From NCBI GenBank assembly GCA_024695815.1, contig JAILHK010000005.1:1-64000 (forward strand): a stretch of 64,000 nucleotides of DNA. Direction: 5' to 3'. Both the position numbers and the translations under genes were made by a program. Under the pieces are notes generated by a model that did no database searches, was not told where the DNA came from, and was given only the letters and a program-made list of their open reading frames with translations. Below are positions 19,396 to 31,296 of the stretch, in pieces (the stretch's first letter is position 1; every line of letters begins with the position of its first letter). Origin of the DNA: Prevotella sp. GTDB taxonomy: Bacteria; Bacteroidota; Bacteroidia; Bacteroidales; Bacteroidaceae.

Positions 19396-19403
19396 CAAAA
19401 TTA
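19396..19403 (-). promoter_or_regulatory. -7 box of the tamB promoter
   Basis: The minus strand reads TAATTTTG. The predicted transcription start falls a few bases downstream, which argues against a start codon at 19398. No good -33 box is seen. Confidence 0.5.
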
Positions 19404-19468
19404 CGACAAAAAGTTTTTATTCCCACATTTTTCGCTGAATATTTGTTTTCCATATTACTAAATTTTAT

Positions 19469-19476
19469 TAATTTTG
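19469..19476 (+). promoter_or_regulatory. -7 box of the nqr operon promoter
   Basis: TAATTTTG lies 46 bp before the nqrA start. A TTTG at 19442-19445 is 23 bp upstream, longer than the usual 19-20, so the -33 assignment is uncertain. Confidence 0.55.
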
Positions 19477-19522
19477 CACACGCTAAAAAGAATAGACTTT
19501 AATTAATTCTCATTGATTATAT

Positions 19523-20887
19523 ATGGCAAGTGTTATTAAGCTACGCAAAGGCTTAGACATTCATCTTCAAGGGAAAGCTAAGGAAACGAAACTAGAACTC
19601 AAATCGAACGGCAAGTATGCTTTGGTACCCGACGATTTTGAGGGAGTTACGCCCAAAGTGATTGTCCGCGAAGGTGACGTTGTCAAGGCCGGGGATGCCT
19701 TGTTTGTAAACAAGCTCTATCCCGAAGTTCGTTTTGCCTCTCCTGTTAGTGGTAAAGTTACCGCAGTGGAGCGTGGCGAACGTCGCAAGGTGCTCTGTGT
19801 GAAAGTAGAGGCCGATGCTCAACAACAGTATGTGGATTTTGGCAAGAAGGATGTGTCGAAGATGGACGGCAAAGCCGTTGTCGATGCTCTGCTCGAAGCT
19901 GGTATCTTTGGATACATCAACCAGCTTCCTTATGCAATTTCCACCAACCCCTCGGTTATGCCGAAGGCTATTTTTATTTCTGCACTTCGTGACAAGCCCT
20001 TGGCTGGTAGTTTCGATTTTGAAGTGAAAGGTCAGGAGCAAGACTTCGTTACTGGCTTGCAGGCGTTGTCTAAGATTGCTAAGACCTACTTGGGACTTGG
20101 CATTCAGCCCAATCTTCAGTCAAAGTTGCAGCAGATGAATGTAGAGAAGGACGTCGAGGTTACTGTGTTTGATGGTAAATGCCCTGCAGGTAACGTGGGT
20201 GTTCAGGTAAATCACCTCAACCCTGTAAACAAAGGTGAGGTGGTTTGGACCATTGGTGATCCTACCGTTGTTCTCTTTATCGGTCGTCTTTTCAATACTG
20301 GTAAAGTTGACTTAACCCGTACTGTTGCCCTTTGTGGTAGTGAAGTTACCAATCCCTGCTACGTAGATATGAAAGTGGGAGAGGAATTGTCAACATTGCT
20401 CAGCAACAGTTACGACAATACCCATTCCGTTCGTGTAATCAATGGTAATGTGCTGACAGGCCGTCAGACCTCAAAGGATGGTTTCCTCGGTGCTCATACT
20501 TCAGAGATTACTGTGATTCCTGAGGGCGATGATAACGACGAAATGCTGGGATGGATTATGCCTCGCTTTAGTCAGTTCTCTGTAAGCCGCAGCTATTTCT
20601 CTTGGCTCTTTGGCAAGAAGGAGTATGCTTTGGATGCCCGTGTTAAGGGTGGCGAACGTCATATGATTATGAGTGGTGAGTACGACAAAGTGCTGCCAAT
20701 GGATATCTTTGGCGAATACCTCATCAAGGCAATCATTGCTGGCGACATCGACAAGATGGAGCAGTTAGGTATCTATGAGGTTGCCCCTGAGGACTTTGCG
20801 CTTGCTGAGTTTGTGGACTCTTCAAAACTTGAACTTCAGCGTATCGTTCGCGAAGGATTGAATAATTTACGTAAAGAAAACGCATAA
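19523..20887 (+). CDS. nqrA: Na+-translocating NADH:quinone reductase subunit A
   Basis: Peripheral subunit of Na+-NQR, the complex that oxidises NADH, reduces quinone and pumps sodium across the inner membrane. It has 454 residues, slightly longer than Vibrio NqrA. The N-terminus (IKLRKGLDIHLQGKA) is diagnostic, followed by a lipoyl-like region (SPVSGKVTAVERGERRKVL) and the NqrA core (FDGKCPAGNVGVQVNHLNPV). First gene of a complete nqrABCDEF set. It is followed after 6 bp by nqrB. Confidence 0.97.
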   Translation: MASVIKLRKGLDIHLQGKAKETKLELKSNGKYALVPDDFEGVTPKVIVREGDVVKAGDALFVNKLYPEVRFASPVSGKVTAVERGERRKVLCVKVEADAQQQYVDFGKKDVSKMDGKAVVDALLEAGIFGYINQLPYAISTNPSVMPKAIFISALRDKPLAGSFDFEVKGQEQDFVTGLQALSKIAKTYLGLGIQPNLQSKLQQMNVEKDVEVTVFDGKCPAGNVGVQVNHLNPVNKGEVVWTIGDPTVVLFIGRLFNTGKVDLTRTVALCGSEVTNPCYVDMKVGEELSTLLSNSYDNTHSVRVINGNVLTGRQTSKDGFLGAHTSEITVIPEGDDNDEMLGWIMPRFSQFSVSRSYFSWLFGKKEYALDARVKGGERHMIMSGEYDKVLPMDIFGEYLIKAIIAGDIDKMEQLGIYEVAPEDFALAEFVDSSKLELQRIVREGLNNLRKENA

Positions 20888-20893
20888 TAGACG

Positions 20894-22036
20894 ATGAAAG
20901 CAATAAGAAATTACTTGAATAAGATTAAGCCGAACTTCGAAGAGGGCGGCAAGCTGCACGCTTTCCGTAGTCTGTTCGATGGTTTCGAGACCTTCCTTTA
21001 TGTGCCTAACACCACATCTACGAAGGGTGTTCACATCCATGATGCCATCGATTCGAAGCGTATTATGAGTATGGTTGTTATCGCTCTGATGCCTGCCATG
21101 CTGTTTGGTATGTACAATGTAGGATATCAGAACGCTATTGCCTCTGGTTTGGATGCCTCCTTCATGGATATGTTTATCTTTGGCTTCCTGGCTGTTCTTC
21201 CTAAAATCCTTGTTTCTTATATCGTAGGTCTGGGCATTGAGTTTGCTTGGGCACAGTGGAAAGGCGAGGAGATTCAGGAAGGCTTCCTTGTGAGCGGTAT
21301 CCTGATTCCCCTGATTGTTCCTGTAAACCTTCCACTTTGGATGCTGGCCATTGCCGTAGCCTTTGCCGTTGTTATTGGTAAAGAAATCTTCGGCGGAACA
21401 GGTATGAACATTTTCAATCCCGCATTGATGGCACGTGCCTTCCTCTTCTTTGCTTATCCTCAGAAGATGACAGGTGATCAGGCTTGGATTGCTAATAGCC
21501 CCATCTTTGGCTTTGGTGGTCAGGTGCCTGATGGTTTCTCTGGTGCAACACCTCTTTCACATCTGGATAGCTATGCTTTCAATATGGATGCTATCACAGG
21601 TCTGATTCCCGGTTCAATTGGTGAGACTAGCGTTATTGCTATTGCCATTGGTGCTGTCATTCTTCTCTATACTGGCATTGCTTCTTGGAAGACCATGTTC
21701 AGCGTGTTTGCTGGAGGAATCCTTGCAGGTCTGCTATTCGAGAGCCTTGAGATGACTCCTATTCATTGGTATGAGCACATCGTTTTGGGTGGTTTCTGTT
21801 TTGGTGCCGTATTTATGGCAACCGATCCTGTTACCTCATGCCGCACTGAGTGTGGTAAGTGGATTTATGGCTTCCTGATTGGTGTTGTTGCCATTGTGGT
21901 TCGTGTCATGAACCCAGGTTTCCCCGAGGGCATGATGTTAGCAATCCTGCTGATGAACATGTTTGCTCCTACGATTGACTACTTTGTAGTTGACCGCAAT
22001 ATTACGAAACGTTTGAAGAGAGGAGGTAATAAATGA
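20894..22036 (+). CDS. nqrB: Na+-translocating NADH:quinone reductase subunit B
   Basis: Integral membrane subunit (380 residues, about ten hydrophobic helices). It carries covalently bound FMN: the flavinylation motif SGAT is at FSGATPLSHL, with Thr219 as attachment site by comparison with Vibrio NqrB. The protein also supplies part of the quinone and sodium pathway. The final ATG of nqrC overlaps its stop (ATGA), indicating translational coupling. Flavin attachment needs an ApbE flavin transferase, which is not in this window. Confidence 0.97.
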   Translation: MKAIRNYLNKIKPNFEEGGKLHAFRSLFDGFETFLYVPNTTSTKGVHIHDAIDSKRIMSMVVIALMPAMLFGMYNVGYQNAIASGLDASFMDMFIFGFLAVLPKILVSYIVGLGIEFAWAQWKGEEIQEGFLVSGILIPLIVPVNLPLWMLAIAVAFAVVIGKEIFGGTGMNIFNPALMARAFLFFAYPQKMTGDQAWIANSPIFGFGGQVPDGFSGATPLSHLDSYAFNMDAITGLIPGSIGETSVIAIAIGAVILLYTGIASWKTMFSVFAGGILAGLLFESLEMTPIHWYEHIVLGGFCFGAVFMATDPVTSCRTECGKWIYGFLIGVVAIVVRVMNPGFPEGMMLAILLMNMFAPTIDYFVVDRNITKRLKRGGNK

Positions 22037-22647
22037 AACTGAATACAAATTCTAATACGTACATTATTATATATAGTACGGTGCTTGTCCTTATTGTGGC
22101 CTTCCTCTTGGCCTTCGTGTCGCAGAGCTTGAAGCCTCAGCAGGATAAGAATGTGGCTCTCGATCAAGAGAAGCAGATTCTGAACTCACTGAACCTTCGT
22201 GGCCTTTCAGACGACGAAGCACATGCTACCTATGAGAAGATCGTTACCTTCGACGAGGCACAGAATGTATATGTCTGCACTTTGGAGAATGGCGATGTGA
22301 AGTATGTTCTTCCTTTGAAAGGACAAGGCATGTGGGGCGGTATTAGTGCATTCCTGTCAGTAGATAGTGACAAGAATACCATCTATGGAGCCTATTTCAA
22401 CCACGAGAGTGAGACAGCTGGTCTTGGCGCTGAGATTAAGGATAATCCTGATTGGCAGGCTAAGTTCCATGGCAAGAAGATTTTTGCCGATGAGAGCAAA
22501 GAGACGCTCGCTTTGTCTGTCGAGAAAAATGTGAACAACGAGACAACGGTTGATGCTGTCACAGGTGCTACCGTAACCTCTACTGCTGTCAGCAAGATGC
22601 TGCAGGAGCAGTTGACTAAGAAGTACATGGACTTTTTAAAGAACTAA
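22033..22647 (+). CDS. nqrC: Na+-translocating NADH:quinone reductase subunit C
   Basis: A 204-residue subunit with one N-terminal membrane helix (TYIIIYSTVLVLIVAFLLAF) and a periplasmic FMN-binding domain. The covalent FMN site is Thr180 in DAVTGATVTSTAV (family motif S/T-G-A-T). It is somewhat shorter than Vibrio NqrC, as usual in Bacteroidetes. The start overlaps nqrB by 4 bases; nqrD follows after 4 bp. Confidence 0.96.
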   Translation: MKLNTNSNTYIIIYSTVLVLIVAFLLAFVSQSLKPQQDKNVALDQEKQILNSLNLRGLSDDEAHATYEKIVTFDEAQNVYVCTLENGDVKYVLPLKGQGMWGGISAFLSVDSDKNTIYGAYFNHESETAGLGAEIKDNPDWQAKFHGKKIFADESKETLALSVEKNVNNETTVDAVTGATVTSTAVSKMLQEQLTKKYMDFLKN

Positions 22648-22651
22648 GACT

Positions 22652-23260
22652 ATGGCACTATTAAGTAAGCAAAACAAAGAGGCATTCACCAATCCGTTGA
22701 ACCTCGATCATCCCATATTGGTGCAGGTACTGGGTATCTGTTCTGCACTTGCTGTAACCAGCCAGTTGAAACCCGCTATCGTGATGGGTTTGGCAGTGAC
22801 TGTCATTACAGCCTTCTCTAATGTGATTATCTCAATTATTCGTAATACCATTCCAAACCGTATCCGTATTGTGGTACAGTTGGTGGTCGTTGCAGCGCTT
22901 GTTACCATCGTTTCTCAGGTGCTCAAAGCCTACGTCTATGATGTTAGTGTACAGCTGTCAGTATATGTTGGTTTGATTATTACCAACTGTATTCTGATGG
23001 GTCGTCTCGAGGCTTTCGCTATGCAGAATAAGCCTTGGCCTTCGTTCCTCGATGGTGTGGGCAATGGTATCGGCTATGCCATGATTCTGATTATCGTTGG
23101 TGCTTTCCGCGAGTTCTTCGGACGTGGCTCACTGCTGGGCTTTCAGATTATTGACTGCAAGGACTTTAACAATGGTATGATGACAATGCCTGCCATGGCT
23201 CTGATTCTGGTGGGATGCGTCATCTGGATACATCGTGCATATTTTTATAAGGAGAAGTAA
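22652..23260 (+). CDS. nqrD: Na+-translocating NADH:quinone reductase subunit D
   Basis: Membrane subunit of 202 residues with six predicted helices, homologous to RnfE. With NqrE it forms the core that holds an iron centre between the two half-inverted proteins. Typical family segments include LNLDHPILVQVLGICSALAV, TNCILMGRLEAFAM and GAFREFFGRGSLLG. Gaps to nqrC and nqrE are 4 and 3 bp. Confidence 0.96.
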   Translation: MALLSKQNKEAFTNPLNLDHPILVQVLGICSALAVTSQLKPAIVMGLAVTVITAFSNVIISIIRNTIPNRIRIVVQLVVVAALVTIVSQVLKAYVYDVSVQLSVYVGLIITNCILMGRLEAFAMQNKPWPSFLDGVGNGIGYAMILIIVGAFREFFGRGSLLGFQIIDCKDFNNGMMTMPAMALILVGCVIWIHRAYFYKEK

Positions 23261-23263
23261 TTT

Positions 23264-23887
23264 ATGGAACACGCAATATCATTATTCTTTAGGTCGATCT
23301 TTGTCGACAATATGATTTTCGCATTCTTCTTGGGTATGTGCTCTTTCCTTGCCGTTTCGAAGAATGTTAAGACATCACTCGGACTGGGTATGGCAGTTAC
23401 TTTCGTGCTGCTGGTTACCGTACCTGTTGATTATCTGCTCCAGACCAAGGTGCTTAGTGAAGACGGCATCTTTGGCATGGACCTCTCTTATCTGTCGTTC
23501 ATCCTCTTTATCGCTGTCATCGCAGGTATCGTGCAGTTGGTAGAGATGGTGGTTGAGAAGTATTCTCCATCACTTTATGCTGCTCTGGGTATTTTCCTGC
23601 CCCTGATTGCTGTGAACTGTGCCATCATGGGTGCATCACTCTTCATGCAGCAGCGCATCCTGCTCGATCCTTCAGAAACAAAGGCCATTACCAGCGTTGT
23701 TGACGCTTTGGTTTACGCTTTTGGTTCTGGTATTGGTTGGACAATAGCTATTGTTGCTATGGGTGCCATCCGTGAGAAGATGCAGTACAGCGATGTTCCC
23801 AAGCCTTTGCAGGGACTCGGAATTACGTTTATCACCGTTGGCTTGATGGCTATGGCTATGATGTGCTTCAGCGGACTTAAAATTTAA
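23264..23887 (+). CDS. nqrE: Na+-translocating NADH:quinone reductase subunit E
   Basis: Membrane subunit of 207 residues, paralogous to NqrD and to RnfA. The N-terminus ([20 protein letters not shown]) and the internal [11 protein letters not shown] are characteristic; the Cys in each half of the NqrD/NqrE pair contributes to the iron centre. It follows nqrD by 3 bp and precedes nqrF by 12 bp. Confidence 0.96.
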   Translation: MEHAISLFFRSIFVDNMIFAFFLGMCSFLAVSKNVKTSLGLGMAVTFVLLVTVPVDYLLQTKVLSEDGIFGMDLSYLSFILFIAVIAGIVQLVEMVVEKYSPSLYAALGIFLPLIAVNCAIMGASLFMQQRILLDPSETKAITSVVDALVYAFGSGIGWTIAIVAMGAIREKMQYSDVPKPLQGLGITFITVGLMAMAMMCFSGLKI

Positions 23888-23899
23888 GAGGAGGGCAGT

Positions 23900-25162
23900 A
23901 TGTTTATTTTAAATAGCATTATCGTGTTTTTGGTGACGATCATTGCCATCGTCATCATCCTGCTCGTTGCGAAGAAATATCTGTCTCCCTCGGGCAATGT
24001 GAATATTGAGATCAATGGCGAGCGCACTATCAATGTGCCTCAGGGTAACAACCTGATGGCTACGCTCAATCAGAATGGCATCTTCCTGCCTTCTGCCTGT
24101 GGTGGTAAGGCTTCGTGTGGTCAGTGTAAGGTACAGGTGCTTGAGGGTGGCGGCGAGATTCTCGATTCAGAGAAACCTCACTTCACTCGTAAAGAGATTA
24201 AAGACCACTGGCGTCTGGGTTGTCAGTGCAAGGTGAAGGGCGACCTGAAGATACACGTTGACGAGAGTATCCTTGGCGTAAAGGAGTACGAGTGTACCGT
24301 TATCTCAAACAAGAACGTGGCCACCTTCATCAAGGAGTTCAAGGTGCAGCTGCCAGCTGGCGCTCATATGGACTTCCTGCCTGGTTCTTATGCACAGATT
24401 AAGATTCCTGCATTCGACTGCATCGACTATGATAAGGACATCGACAAGAGCCTGATTGGTGATGAGTATCTGCCCGCATGGGAGAAGTTCGGTTTGTTCC
24501 CACTCAAATGTAAGAACCCCGAGCCCACCATCCGTGCTTACTCAATGGCTAACTATCCTGCCGAGGGCGATGTGTTTATGCTGACAGTACGTATTGCCAC
24601 ACCTCCTTTCAAGGCCGACCGTTCTGGCTTTATGGAGGTTAACCCTGGTATCGCTTCTTCTTACATCTTCTCGCTGAAACCCGGCGACAAGGTTATCATG
24701 AGTGGTCCTTTTGGCGACTTCCACCCACATTTCGATTCAAAGAAGGAAATGATTTGGGTCGGTGGTGGTGCCGGTATGGCTCCTCTGCGTGCTCAGATTA
24801 TGCACATGACTAAGACGCTTCACACCACCGATCGAGAGATGCACTACTTCTATGGTGCACGTGCGCTGAACGAGGTGTTCTATCTGGAAGACTTCTTAGG
24901 TTTGGAGAAGGAGTATCCCAACTTCCACTTCCACCTGGCTTTGGACCGTCCAGACCCCGCAGCCGATGCTGCTGGCGTGAAGTACACCCCAGGTTTTGTT
25001 CACAATGTGATGTTCGAGACTTATCTGAAGGATCACGAAGCTCCCGAGGATATCGAGTACTACATGTGTGGTCCTGGTCCTATGTCGAAGGCCGTTGTCG
25101 GCATGCTCGACTCTCTGGGCGTAGATCCTGAGAGCATCATGTACGATAACTTCGGTGGATAA
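23900..25162 (+). CDS. nqrF: Na+-translocating NADH:quinone reductase subunit F
   Basis: The electron-entry subunit, 420 residues. In order: an N-terminal membrane helix (residues about 5-24), a [2Fe-2S] ferredoxin domain with Cys67, Cys73, Cys76 and Cys108, an FAD-binding domain (RAYSMANYPAE), and an NADH-binding domain (WVGGGAGMAPLRAQI, ending in YYMCGPGPM and the conserved C-terminal YDNFGG). NADH is oxidised on the cytoplasmic side. Last gene of the operon; a strong terminator follows. Confidence 0.97.
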   Translation: MFILNSIIVFLVTIIAIVIILLVAKKYLSPSGNVNIEINGERTINVPQGNNLMATLNQNGIFLPSACGGKASCGQCKVQVLEGGGEILDSEKPHFTRKEIKDHWRLGCQCKVKGDLKIHVDESILGVKEYECTVISNKNVATFIKEFKVQLPAGAHMDFLPGSYAQIKIPAFDCIDYDKDIDKSLIGDEYLPAWEKFGLFPLKCKNPEPTIRAYSMANYPAEGDVFMLTVRIATPPFKADRSGFMEVNPGIASSYIFSLKPGDKVIMSGPFGDFHPHFDSKKEMIWVGGGAGMAPLRAQIMHMTKTLHTTDREMHYFYGARALNEVFYLEDFLGLEKEYPNFHFHLALDRPDPAADAAGVKYTPGFVHNVMFETYLKDHEAPEDIEYYMCGPGPMSKAVVGMLDSLGVDPESIMYDNFGG

Positions 25163-25192
25163 GGCACAGAAAAGCATAACTTTACTCATCTT

Positions 25193-25228
25193 AAAGGGCA
25201 ACTTTACGCATCGTAAAGTTGCCCTTTT
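25193..25228 (+). terminator. Terminator of the nqr operon
   Basis: A perfect 16-bp stem (AAAGGGCAACTTTACG at 25193-25208, complement at 25212-25227) with a CAT loop is followed by TTTTCT. Confidence 0.93.
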
Positions 25229-25293
25229 CTGTTCTAGTTCGGTAATTTTTGTTTTTTTCAACATTTAGATTTTTCTATTCACTCCTTTTTTAT

Positions 25294-25301
25294 TAACTTT
25301 G
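25294..25301 (+). promoter_or_regulatory. -7 box of the Fur-family regulator promoter
   Basis: TAACTTTG lies only 10 bp before the ATG at 25312, so the mRNA would have almost no leader. A -33 TTG is not evident. Confidence 0.55.
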
Positions 25302-25311
25302 CAAGCGGTTT

Positions 25312-25806
25312 ATGAAAGCAACAGAGAAGAAGGACAGTGTGCGATTGGCTGTAGAGCGCATACTGACTAGTTATTTGGAGATGAATAATCATCGCAAGAC
25401 GCCAGAACGCTTTGCGATATTAGAAGCAGTCTATAGTTTCAAGGGCCACTTTACGCTCGAGGAACTTGGCCAGAAGTTAAACGATGTTTATAAGTTTCCT
25501 GTCAGTCGTGCAACCCTCTACAACACCATCAATCTCTTTTTGGAATTGCGCCTCGTGGTACGTCATAGTTTTCAGGGCGCTACAAAGTATGAGGCCTGTT
25601 ATGCAGACGATAGTCATTGCCATCAGGTGTGTACGGTTTGTGGAAAGGTGACAGAGGTTCGCGCTCCAGAGATATCGATGGCCATTGATCAGATGAAGTT
25701 GAAGCGATTCCATAAAGATGGTTTTACGCTCTATATCTATGGCATCTGTTCTACTTGTCAGGCTGCTCTGACCAGAAAACGTAATAGCATGAATGTTAAA
25801 CATTAA
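25312..25806 (+). CDS. Fur-family metalloregulator
   Basis: DNA-binding metal- or peroxide-sensing repressor of 164 residues. It has a winged helix (residues about 25-90, RKTPERFAILEAVYSFKGHF, SRATLYNTINLF) and a C-terminal dimerisation domain. Metal-site features are the HCHQVCTVCGK segment with CxxC and a second CSTCQ near the end, giving the structural zinc site. Fur, PerR and Zur cannot be separated by sequence reading alone; the missing classical HHDH motif (here DDSHCHQ) leaves the sensed signal open. It lies alone between the nqr terminator and purA, 19 bp before purA. Confidence 0.88.
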   Translation: MKATEKKDSVRLAVERILTSYLEMNNHRKTPERFAILEAVYSFKGHFTLEELGQKLNDVYKFPVSRATLYNTINLFLELRLVVRHSFQGATKYEACYADDSHCHQVCTVCGKVTEVRAPEISMAIDQMKLKRFHKDGFTLYIYGICSTCQAALTRKRNSMNVKH

Positions 25807-25819
25807 AATTAAACGATAG

Positions 25820-28457
<2,638 letters not shown>

Positions 28458-28470
28458 TTTAATTTTCAGA

Positions 28471-29328
28471 ATGCAGAAGAAACGCAGATGGCATTGCCTG
28501 TCGGGACAAGAACCCACAGAACTTGATAAGCAGGTCATGTATTGGGAGAACAAGGGCAAACTTGTTCCCACACGTGATTTAATCAAAACGCCAGAACAAA
28601 TTGAAGGTATCAGAAAAGCAGGCGTTGTGAATACAGGTGTGCTTGATGCTGTAGCAGCAGAGATTCATGCCGGTATGAGTACGCTGGAAATAGACCAGAT
28701 CTGTCGTAAGTATTGCGAGGATCATGGTGGTATCCCTGCTTGCCTCAACTACGAGGGCTTCCCAATGAGCGTCTGCACCAGCATCAACGAGGTGGTTTGT
28801 CATGGTATTCCTAAAGAGGAGGATATCCTTGAGGAAGGTGACATCATCAATGTTGACTTTACCACCATTCTTGATGGCTATTATGCTGACGCATCGCGTA
28901 TGTTCATCATCGGTAAGACAACCCCCGAAAAGGAACAGTTGGTGCGTGTGGCCAAAGAATGTTTGGAAATCGGTATGGAAGCAGCAAAGCCATATAGCTT
29001 TGTTGGCGACATCGGTCATGCCATCGAGAAACATTGTAAGAAGTATGGATATGGCATCGTCCGCGATCTGGCCGGTCATGGCGTAGGACTTCAATTCCAT
29101 GAAGAGCCCGATGTCAATCACTATGGACATCGCGGTACTGGCATGTTGCTCGTACCTGGCATGGTGTTTACCATCGAACCTATGATCAACATGGGAACAT
29201 GGCGCGTGTTCATTGATGCCGACGATCCATATGGATGGGAAGTCATTACAGAAGACGAGAAACCTTCAGCTCAATGGGAGCATACGCTTGTCATGACAGA
29301 ACATGGAGTTGAAATATTGACTTACTAA
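28471..29328 (+). CDS. map: Type I methionine aminopeptidase
   Basis: Removes the N-terminal methionine from new proteins. It has 285 residues, longer than E. coli Map (264), with an N-terminal extension that starts MQKKRRWHCLSGQEP and looks like a short ribosome-association tail without a full zinc finger. The pita-bread fold ligands are visible: Asp in NVDFTT, Asp in YADASRMF, His in GHGVGLQFHEEP, Glu in FTIEPMIN and Glu in QWEHTLVMTEHG. Its stop TAA overlaps the ATG of tsaD (TAATG). Confidence 0.96.
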   Translation: MQKKRRWHCLSGQEPTELDKQVMYWENKGKLVPTRDLIKTPEQIEGIRKAGVVNTGVLDAVAAEIHAGMSTLEIDQICRKYCEDHGGIPACLNYEGFPMSVCTSINEVVCHGIPKEEDILEEGDIINVDFTTILDGYYADASRMFIIGKTTPEKEQLVRVAKECLEIGMEAAKPYSFVGDIGHAIEKHCKKYGYGIVRDLAGHGVGLQFHEEPDVNHYGHRGTGMLLVPGMVFTIEPMINMGTWRVFIDADDPYGWEVITEDEKPSAQWEHTLVMTEHGVEILTY

Positions 29329-30359
29329 TGGAAGAGAAAGATATTTATATATTAGGAATAGAAAGTTCCTGCGACGATACCTCTGCCGCAGTTCTGAAGA
29401 ATGGCATTCTGCTGTCTAACGTTACAGCCTCTCAGGCTGTGCACGAGGCTTATGGCGGTGTGGTTCCAGAATTGGCTTCAAGAGCTCACCAGCAGAATGT
29501 GGTTCCTGTTGTTGATCAGGCTATTAAGCGTGCCGGTATCACCAAAGAACAGCTCACGGCCATTGCTTTTACGCGCGGTCCTGGCTTGATGGGCTCGTTG
29601 TTGGTTGGCGTCAGCTTTGCTAAAGGTTTTGCACGTTCGTTGGGTATTCCTCTTATAGATGTCAATCATCTTCAGGGGCATATTATGGCGCACTTTATCC
29701 GCGAGGCAGACGATGACCATGCACTGCCTCCATTGCCTTTCCTTTGTCTGCTTGTCAGCGGTGGCAACTCCCAGATTGTGAAGGTGAACGCCTACAATGA
29801 TATGGAAGTTCTGGGTCAGACCATCGACGATGCCGCAGGCGAAGCTATCGACAAATGTTCGAAGGTGATGGGGTTGGGCTATCCTGGTGGACCAATCATC
29901 GACCGACTGGCGCGTCAAGGAAATCCCAAGGCCTATCAGTTCTCCGAGCCCCATATTTCAGGCTTGGACTATAGCTTCTCGGGTCTGAAGACCTCTTTCC
30001 TTTACAACCTCCGCAAGTGGGTTGAAGACGATCCTGACTTTGTGGAACATCATAAGGAAGACTTGGCCGCCTCTCTTGAGTGGACCATTGTGGATATCCT
30101 CATGAAAAAGTTGCGTCTGGCTGTGAAACAGACTGGTATCAAGCATGTTGCGGTTGCCGGTGGCGTAAGTGCTAACAACGGACTTCGCAATGCTTTCTAC
30201 GATCATGCCAAGCGTTTCGGATGGACAGTCTACATTCCTAAGTTCAGCTATACCACCGATAATGCCGCAATGATTGGCATCGTGGGCCATTATAAATATC
30301 TGGACGGAGAGTTCTGCTCTATCGATGCACCAACCTTTAGCAAGGTTACTTTCAAGTGA
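29328..30359 (+). CDS. tsaD: tRNA N6-threonylcarbamoyladenosine transferase
   Basis: Catalytic subunit of the complex that puts threonylcarbamoyl on A37 of tRNAs reading ANN codons. The 343 residues begin with the ASKHA motif LGIESSCDDTSAAVL. The iron/metal ligands are in GGVVPELASRAHQ and HLQGH. Other conserved pieces are LVSGGNSQI, DDAAGEAIDK and AGGVSANNGLR. Coupled to map by a one-base stop/start overlap. Confidence 0.97.
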   Translation: MEEKDIYILGIESSCDDTSAAVLKNGILLSNVTASQAVHEAYGGVVPELASRAHQQNVVPVVDQAIKRAGITKEQLTAIAFTRGPGLMGSLLVGVSFAKGFARSLGIPLIDVNHLQGHIMAHFIREADDDHALPPLPFLCLLVSGGNSQIVKVNAYNDMEVLGQTIDDAAGEAIDKCSKVMGLGYPGGPIIDRLARQGNPKAYQFSEPHISGLDYSFSGLKTSFLYNLRKWVEDDPDFVEHHKEDLAASLEWTIVDILMKKLRLAVKQTGIKHVAVAGGVSANNGLRNAFYDHAKRFGWTVYIPKFSYTTDNAAMIGIVGHYKYLDGEFCSIDAPTFSKVTFK

Positions 30360-30393
30360 ATCAACTAACAATCAAATCATAGATTACAGAAAT

Positions 30394-30909
30394 ATGGATT
30401 TTGAAGGAAAAATCATCAGTCGCGACGTTAGTCAGCTGCTGTGGGAAATGGAAAAAACCGTTGGTACAGCCGAGAGTTGTACGGGCGGACGTATCGCAGA
30501 AACTATTATGGGCGTTCCTGGCGCTTCTAAATATTTCAAGGGTGGCATCATCTGCTATGTCAACGAGGTCAAGGAGAACCTTCTTGGCGTCTCTCATGAG
30601 CTTCTCGAAGAGAAGACAGCCGTTTGTGAAGAGGTAGCTATTGAGATGGTGAAAGGCGCTTGCGAGACCCTGAATATCGACTATGCCGTAGCGGCAACAG
30701 GCTTGGCAGGTCCTGGAGGCGGCACAAAGGATATTCCCGTCGGAACTATCTGGCTTGCTGTAGGTAATGCCGAGAGAACCGTCACTGCCAAGATCGTTGA
30801 GGACCATGGTCGTGACATCAATATTGCCATTGCTACCAATAAAGCCATGCAGATGCTTCGCGATTTCCTGATTGAGGAAAATAAAGAGCAGGAAGCCGCA
30901 GAGAGTTAA
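30394..30909 (+). CDS. pncC: Nicotinamide-nucleotide amidohydrolase (CinA C-terminal domain)
   Basis: A 171-residue single-domain CinA_C protein, predicted to deamidate nicotinamide mononucleotide back to nicotinate mononucleotide. Signature segments are TVGTAESCTGGRIAETI, GASKYFKGGIICYVN and AATGLAGPGGGTKDIPVGT. The open frame extends upstream to 30274, but the extra residues lie inside tsaD and are not family-like; the ATG at 30394 (MDFEGKI) is chosen. It lacks the N-terminal MoCF-like domain of long CinA proteins. Last gene of the purA run. Confidence 0.92.
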   Translation: MDFEGKIISRDVSQLLWEMEKTVGTAESCTGGRIAETIMGVPGASKYFKGGIICYVNEVKENLLGVSHELLEEKTAVCEEVAIEMVKGACETLNIDYAVAATGLAGPGGGTKDIPVGTIWLAVGNAERTVTAKIVEDHGRDINIAIATNKAMQMLRDFLIEENKEQEAAES

Positions 30910-30968
30910 AAAATATTAATGATTAAGTGATTATTTTGCATTAATTCTCATTTTACAATAAAAATTCG

Positions 30969-30976
30969 TACCTTTG
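30969..30976 (+). promoter_or_regulatory. -7 box for the rpmB-rpmG transcript
   Basis: TACCTTTG is 50 bp before the L28 start. No clear TTG stands at the -33 position. Confidence 0.5.
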
Positions 30977-31026
30977 CACCCTGTTTGGAGTAAGTATCAA
31001 AAGTACACATTTTAAAGTAGATAGAG

Positions 31027-31290
31027 ATGTCTAAGATTTGTCAAATCACAGGAAAGAAGGCACAGATCGGTAATAACGTGTCTCACTCAAAGCATCGCAC
31101 TAAGAGAAGCTTTGATGTAAACCTGTTCAGCAAGAAGTTCTACTACGTAGAGGAGAATTGCTGGATTCAGTTGAAGATCAGCGCTGCTGGCCTTCGTATG
31201 ATTAATAAAGTAGGTCTTGACGCCGCTTTGAAGCAGGCTGTTGCCAATGGCTTCGTGGATTGGAAAGACATTAAAGTAATAGGAGACTAA
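31027..31290 (+). CDS. rpmB: 50S ribosomal protein L28
   Basis: An 87-residue basic protein of the large ribosomal subunit. The start [20 protein letters not shown] is the conserved L28 N-terminus, followed by [18 protein letters not shown]. It lies 6 bp before rpmG and forms a small ribosomal operon with it and the DUF4295 gene. Confidence 0.97.
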   Translation: MSKICQITGKKAQIGNNVSHSKHRTKRSFDVNLFSKKFYYVEENCWIQLKISAAGLRMINKVGLDAALKQAVANGFVDWKDIKVIGD

Positions 31291-31296
31291 TAGACC

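Noticed and set aside
30274..30393. N-terminal extension of the pncC gene
   Set aside because: These 40 codons lie in the other frame of the tsaD 3' end and are not CinA-like; the ATG at 30394 fits the family.
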